Below are positions 5,575-6,673 of a DNA stretch of 6,673 nucleotides, piece by piece. Source of the stretch: Bacillota bacterium (GTDB taxonomy: Bacteria > Bacillota > Clostridia > Clostridiales > Clostridiaceae); contig JAUZPH010000202.1 in assembly GCA_030706065.1 (NCBI GenBank), positions 1 to 6,673 of the forward strand. The letters run 5' to 3'. The position numbers and the translations under genes are program-made. Position 1 is the first letter of the stretch; the number at the start of each line of letters is the position of its first letter. The notes beneath the pieces are model-generated. The model worked only from the letters and a program-made list of their open reading frames with translations. It searched no databases and was not told the origin of the DNA.

Positions 5575-6132
5575 TTATTTTATCCAGTTGGACTCCAGTT
5601 CCTCCAGAATGGAAATATATCTTTTTTGGATACTCTCTTTTTCCGCCGATTGTTCAACTTTCTCACAGCTCTCGTTGACATAGCCCATTGCTTCTTCTTT
5701 TAGGGACCTCCGTGCAAAATTATAGATAACCTTATCTTCCTTTTCTATATGCCTGTTCAGAAGGTCTGCATAACCTACAGCATTGGCTATCACGTCTACC
5801 CTTGAATCCATATCACCGTTTCTAACCCTTTCAAGAGCTTCCTCCAGATTCTTTATAAACAGCCGTCCAAGATCATGTTCCACCAGCATTCCCGATATGG
5901 GGGCACCCACCAGAGCTTCACCCATCTCCTCCCTCATTTTTTTAAAGAGAATCTCCTCTTCCTTGTTGTGATGAAGCTTATCGGCGTAATTTCTAACAAA
6001 CTCCACCACCCTGTTGTAATCCTCAAAGGGTACTTCTCTGCCATTTAATACACTTATGCTCATCTTCCTGATAACGACCAAGGCCCTTTTTATGTATTTG
6101 TGTTCCTCCATCATCAATTCTATAGCATCCAC
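5575..6132 (-). CDS. Hemerythrin domain-containing protein
   Basis: This is a 185-residue cytosolic four-helix bundle expected to bind a diiron centre and react reversibly with O2, NO or peroxide. Candidate ligands fall in the classical order: H11 in MEEHKYI, H54/H55 and E58-E60 in LHHNKEEEILF, H86-D87 in VEHDLG, and H128 with E132/D133 in RHIEKEDKVIY. An extra helical tail (about 145-185) is Glu/Lys-rich. The GTG at 6132 is chosen because GTGAGGTG (6139-6146) precedes it by 6 nt and the product then begins MDAIELMMEEHKYI, close to usual hemerythrin N-termini. An in-frame ATG at 6198 would add 22 residues across the SD and AT-rich promoter DNA, which is unlikely. It is the first gene of a two-gene operon with the DUF438 protein. 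Confidence 0.92.
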   Translation of the reverse strand: MDAIELMMEEHKYIKRALVVIRKMSISVLNGREVPFEDYNRVVEFVRNYADKLHHNKEEEILFKKMREEMGEALVGAPISGMLVEHDLGRLFIKNLEEALERVRNGDMDSRVDVIANAVGYADLLNRHIEKEDKVIYNFARRSLKEEAMGYVNESCEKVEQSAEKESIQKRYISILEELESNWIK

Positions 6133-6174
6133 TTTAAACACCTCACTTATATTTTTTAGCTTCGAACATGAAAT

Positions 6175-6236
6175 TCGGTATATATTATTTATTCCCAAAA
6201 TATTATTGTGTATTTCATAATTTTATCTTATACCGA
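6175..6236. promoter_or_regulatory. 8-bp inverted repeat around the hemerythrin promoter
   Basis: TCGGTATA (6175-6182) and TATACCGA (6229-6236) are exact reverse complements separated by 46 nt of very AT-rich DNA. The 6229-6236 copy lies inside the spacer of the best - strand promoter candidate and the other lies between the expected start of transcription and the SD. That arrangement would suit two half-sites bound cooperatively, or a long leader hairpin. Chance cannot be excluded. Confidence 0.3.
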
Positions 6237-6246
6237 TCCCTTTCAA
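6220..6246 (-). promoter_or_regulatory. Possible promoter of the hemerythrin operon
   Basis: On the - strand TTGAAA (6246-6241) and TAAAAT (6225-6220) each match the sigma-A hexamers at five of six positions, but the spacer is 15 nt, shorter than ideal. Transcription would begin near 6213, giving a leader of about 80 nt before the GTG at 6132. Other AT-rich hexamers nearby make the exact promoter uncertain. Confidence 0.3.
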
Positions 6247-6292
6247 TAATCTGTAACATATATTACCATATTGCACAAATTACTCGTAGAGT

Positions 6293-6321
6293 AAAAAGAG
6301 ATTCAGCATCGCTGAATCTCT
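6293..6321 (-). terminator. Intrinsic terminator of the SNF2 helicase gene
   Basis: Read on the - strand, AGAGATTCAGC (6321-6311) and GCTGAATCTCT (6307-6297) form a perfect 11-bp stem with a 3-nt loop, followed by TTTTA. It begins 23 nt after the helicase stop codon and separates that gene from the hemerythrin operon. A second small dyad, TTACTC-GTA-GAGTAA (6280-6294), follows directly and overlaps the end of the T-run. Confidence 0.85.
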
Positions 6322-6343
6322 TCCATAACAAAACTTTCCTGAC

Positions 6344-6673
6344 TCATTTCAAAATTTCCATTATATCTTCAGCACTCATCCGTACCAGCATACCCTCTGC
6401 CTTTTCTCCATCGTCAATGACCTTGTCAAAGACCTCTCTCTTCTTTTCCTGAAGATTATATATCTTCTCTTCAATGGAGTCCCGTGCGATAAGCTTTATA
6501 ACTTCAACAGTTTTCTTCTGCCCAATTCTGTGTGCCCTGTCCGTAGCCTGATTTTCCACCGCCGGATTCCACCAGGGGTCAAAGTGAATAACTACATCGG
6601 CCCCAGTCAAATTAAGTCCTGTTCCCCCGGCCTTTAAAGAGATTAAAAATACCGGTGTTGTTCCCGAGTTGAA
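6344..6673 (-). CDS. SNF2-family DEAD/DEAH-box helicase, C-terminal fragment (cut by window edge)
   Basis: Only the last 109 residues are in the window; the gene continues beyond base 6673. The frame is open to the edge and contains LISLKAGGTGLNLTGAD (helicase motif V region), then DPWWNPAVENQATDRAHRIGQ, the SNF2/Rad54-type motif VI with the arginine finger in DRAHRIGQ. A helical tail typical of bacterial SNF2 helicases follows (EEKIYNLQEKKREVFDKVI). Such proteins are ATP-dependent DNA translocases that remodel protein-DNA complexes; bacterial members are related to HepA/RapA but carry this eukaryote-like signature. The specific role is unknown. It ends in its own terminator and shows no functional link to the neighbouring hemerythrins. 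Confidence 0.95.
   Translation of the reverse strand, partial: FNSGTTPVFLISLKAGGTGLNLTGADVVIHFDPWWNPAVENQATDRAHRIGQKKTVEVIKLIARDSIEEKIYNLQEKKREVFDKVIDDGEKAEGMLVRMSAEDIMEILK

Noticed and set aside
6168..6452. 94-codon + strand frame across the promoter, terminator and helicase 3' end
   Set aside because: It overlaps well-supported - strand features and has no SD; low-complexity translation.
1..6673. CRISPR array, insertion sequence, prophage or integration site
   Set aside because: No regularly spaced repeats, transposase, terminal inverted repeats or phage genes were seen; the region looks like ordinary chromosome.

Overview
The window looks like chromosomal DNA from a low-GC, probably anaerobic Firmicute of the class Clostridia. 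The evidence is strong GGAGG-type ribosome sites, AT-rich intergenic DNA, intrinsic terminators, a DUF438/hemerythrin/PAS protein, and a pantothenate operon of a type I recall from clostridia and enterococci. The genus cannot be read from the sequence.

Layout. Bases 1-205 are an upstream control region with a perfect 8-bp dyad (130-152). Bases 206-3883 hold five tightly spaced + strand genes: a Rossmann/DUF2520 protein (probable ketopantoate reductase of the PanG type), panB, panC, panD and a Crp/Fnr-family regulator. The run ends in a hairpin that overlaps the regulator's stop codon. Bases 3884-4328 contain no credible protein gene, but they hold several dyads, a branched fold closed by a 12-bp stem (4199-4274), and a strong + strand intrinsic terminator (4281-4331). 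Together these suggest a small + strand RNA. On the - strand, bases 6132-4329 encode two hemerythrin-type proteins 25 nt apart: a 185-aa single-domain protein, then a 406-aa DUF438-hemerythrin-PAS protein. Bases 6673-6344 (- strand) are the C-terminal end of a SNF2-family helicase, followed by its own terminator.

How the genes fit together. PanB makes ketopantoate, the DUF2520 protein probably reduces it to pantoate, PanD makes beta-alanine, and PanC joins pantoate and beta-alanine. The operon would then carry the whole route to pantothenate. The Crp/Fnr protein is co-transcribed with these genes but faces the hemerythrin operon. It may instead control the oxygen/NO-related hemerythrins, or link redox state to CoA supply; this is inference.

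Most notable points: the DUF2520 gene appears to start at a rare AUA codon placed correctly behind a strong SD, and the 445-bp intergenic region carries an unidentified structured-RNA candidate with a terminator.
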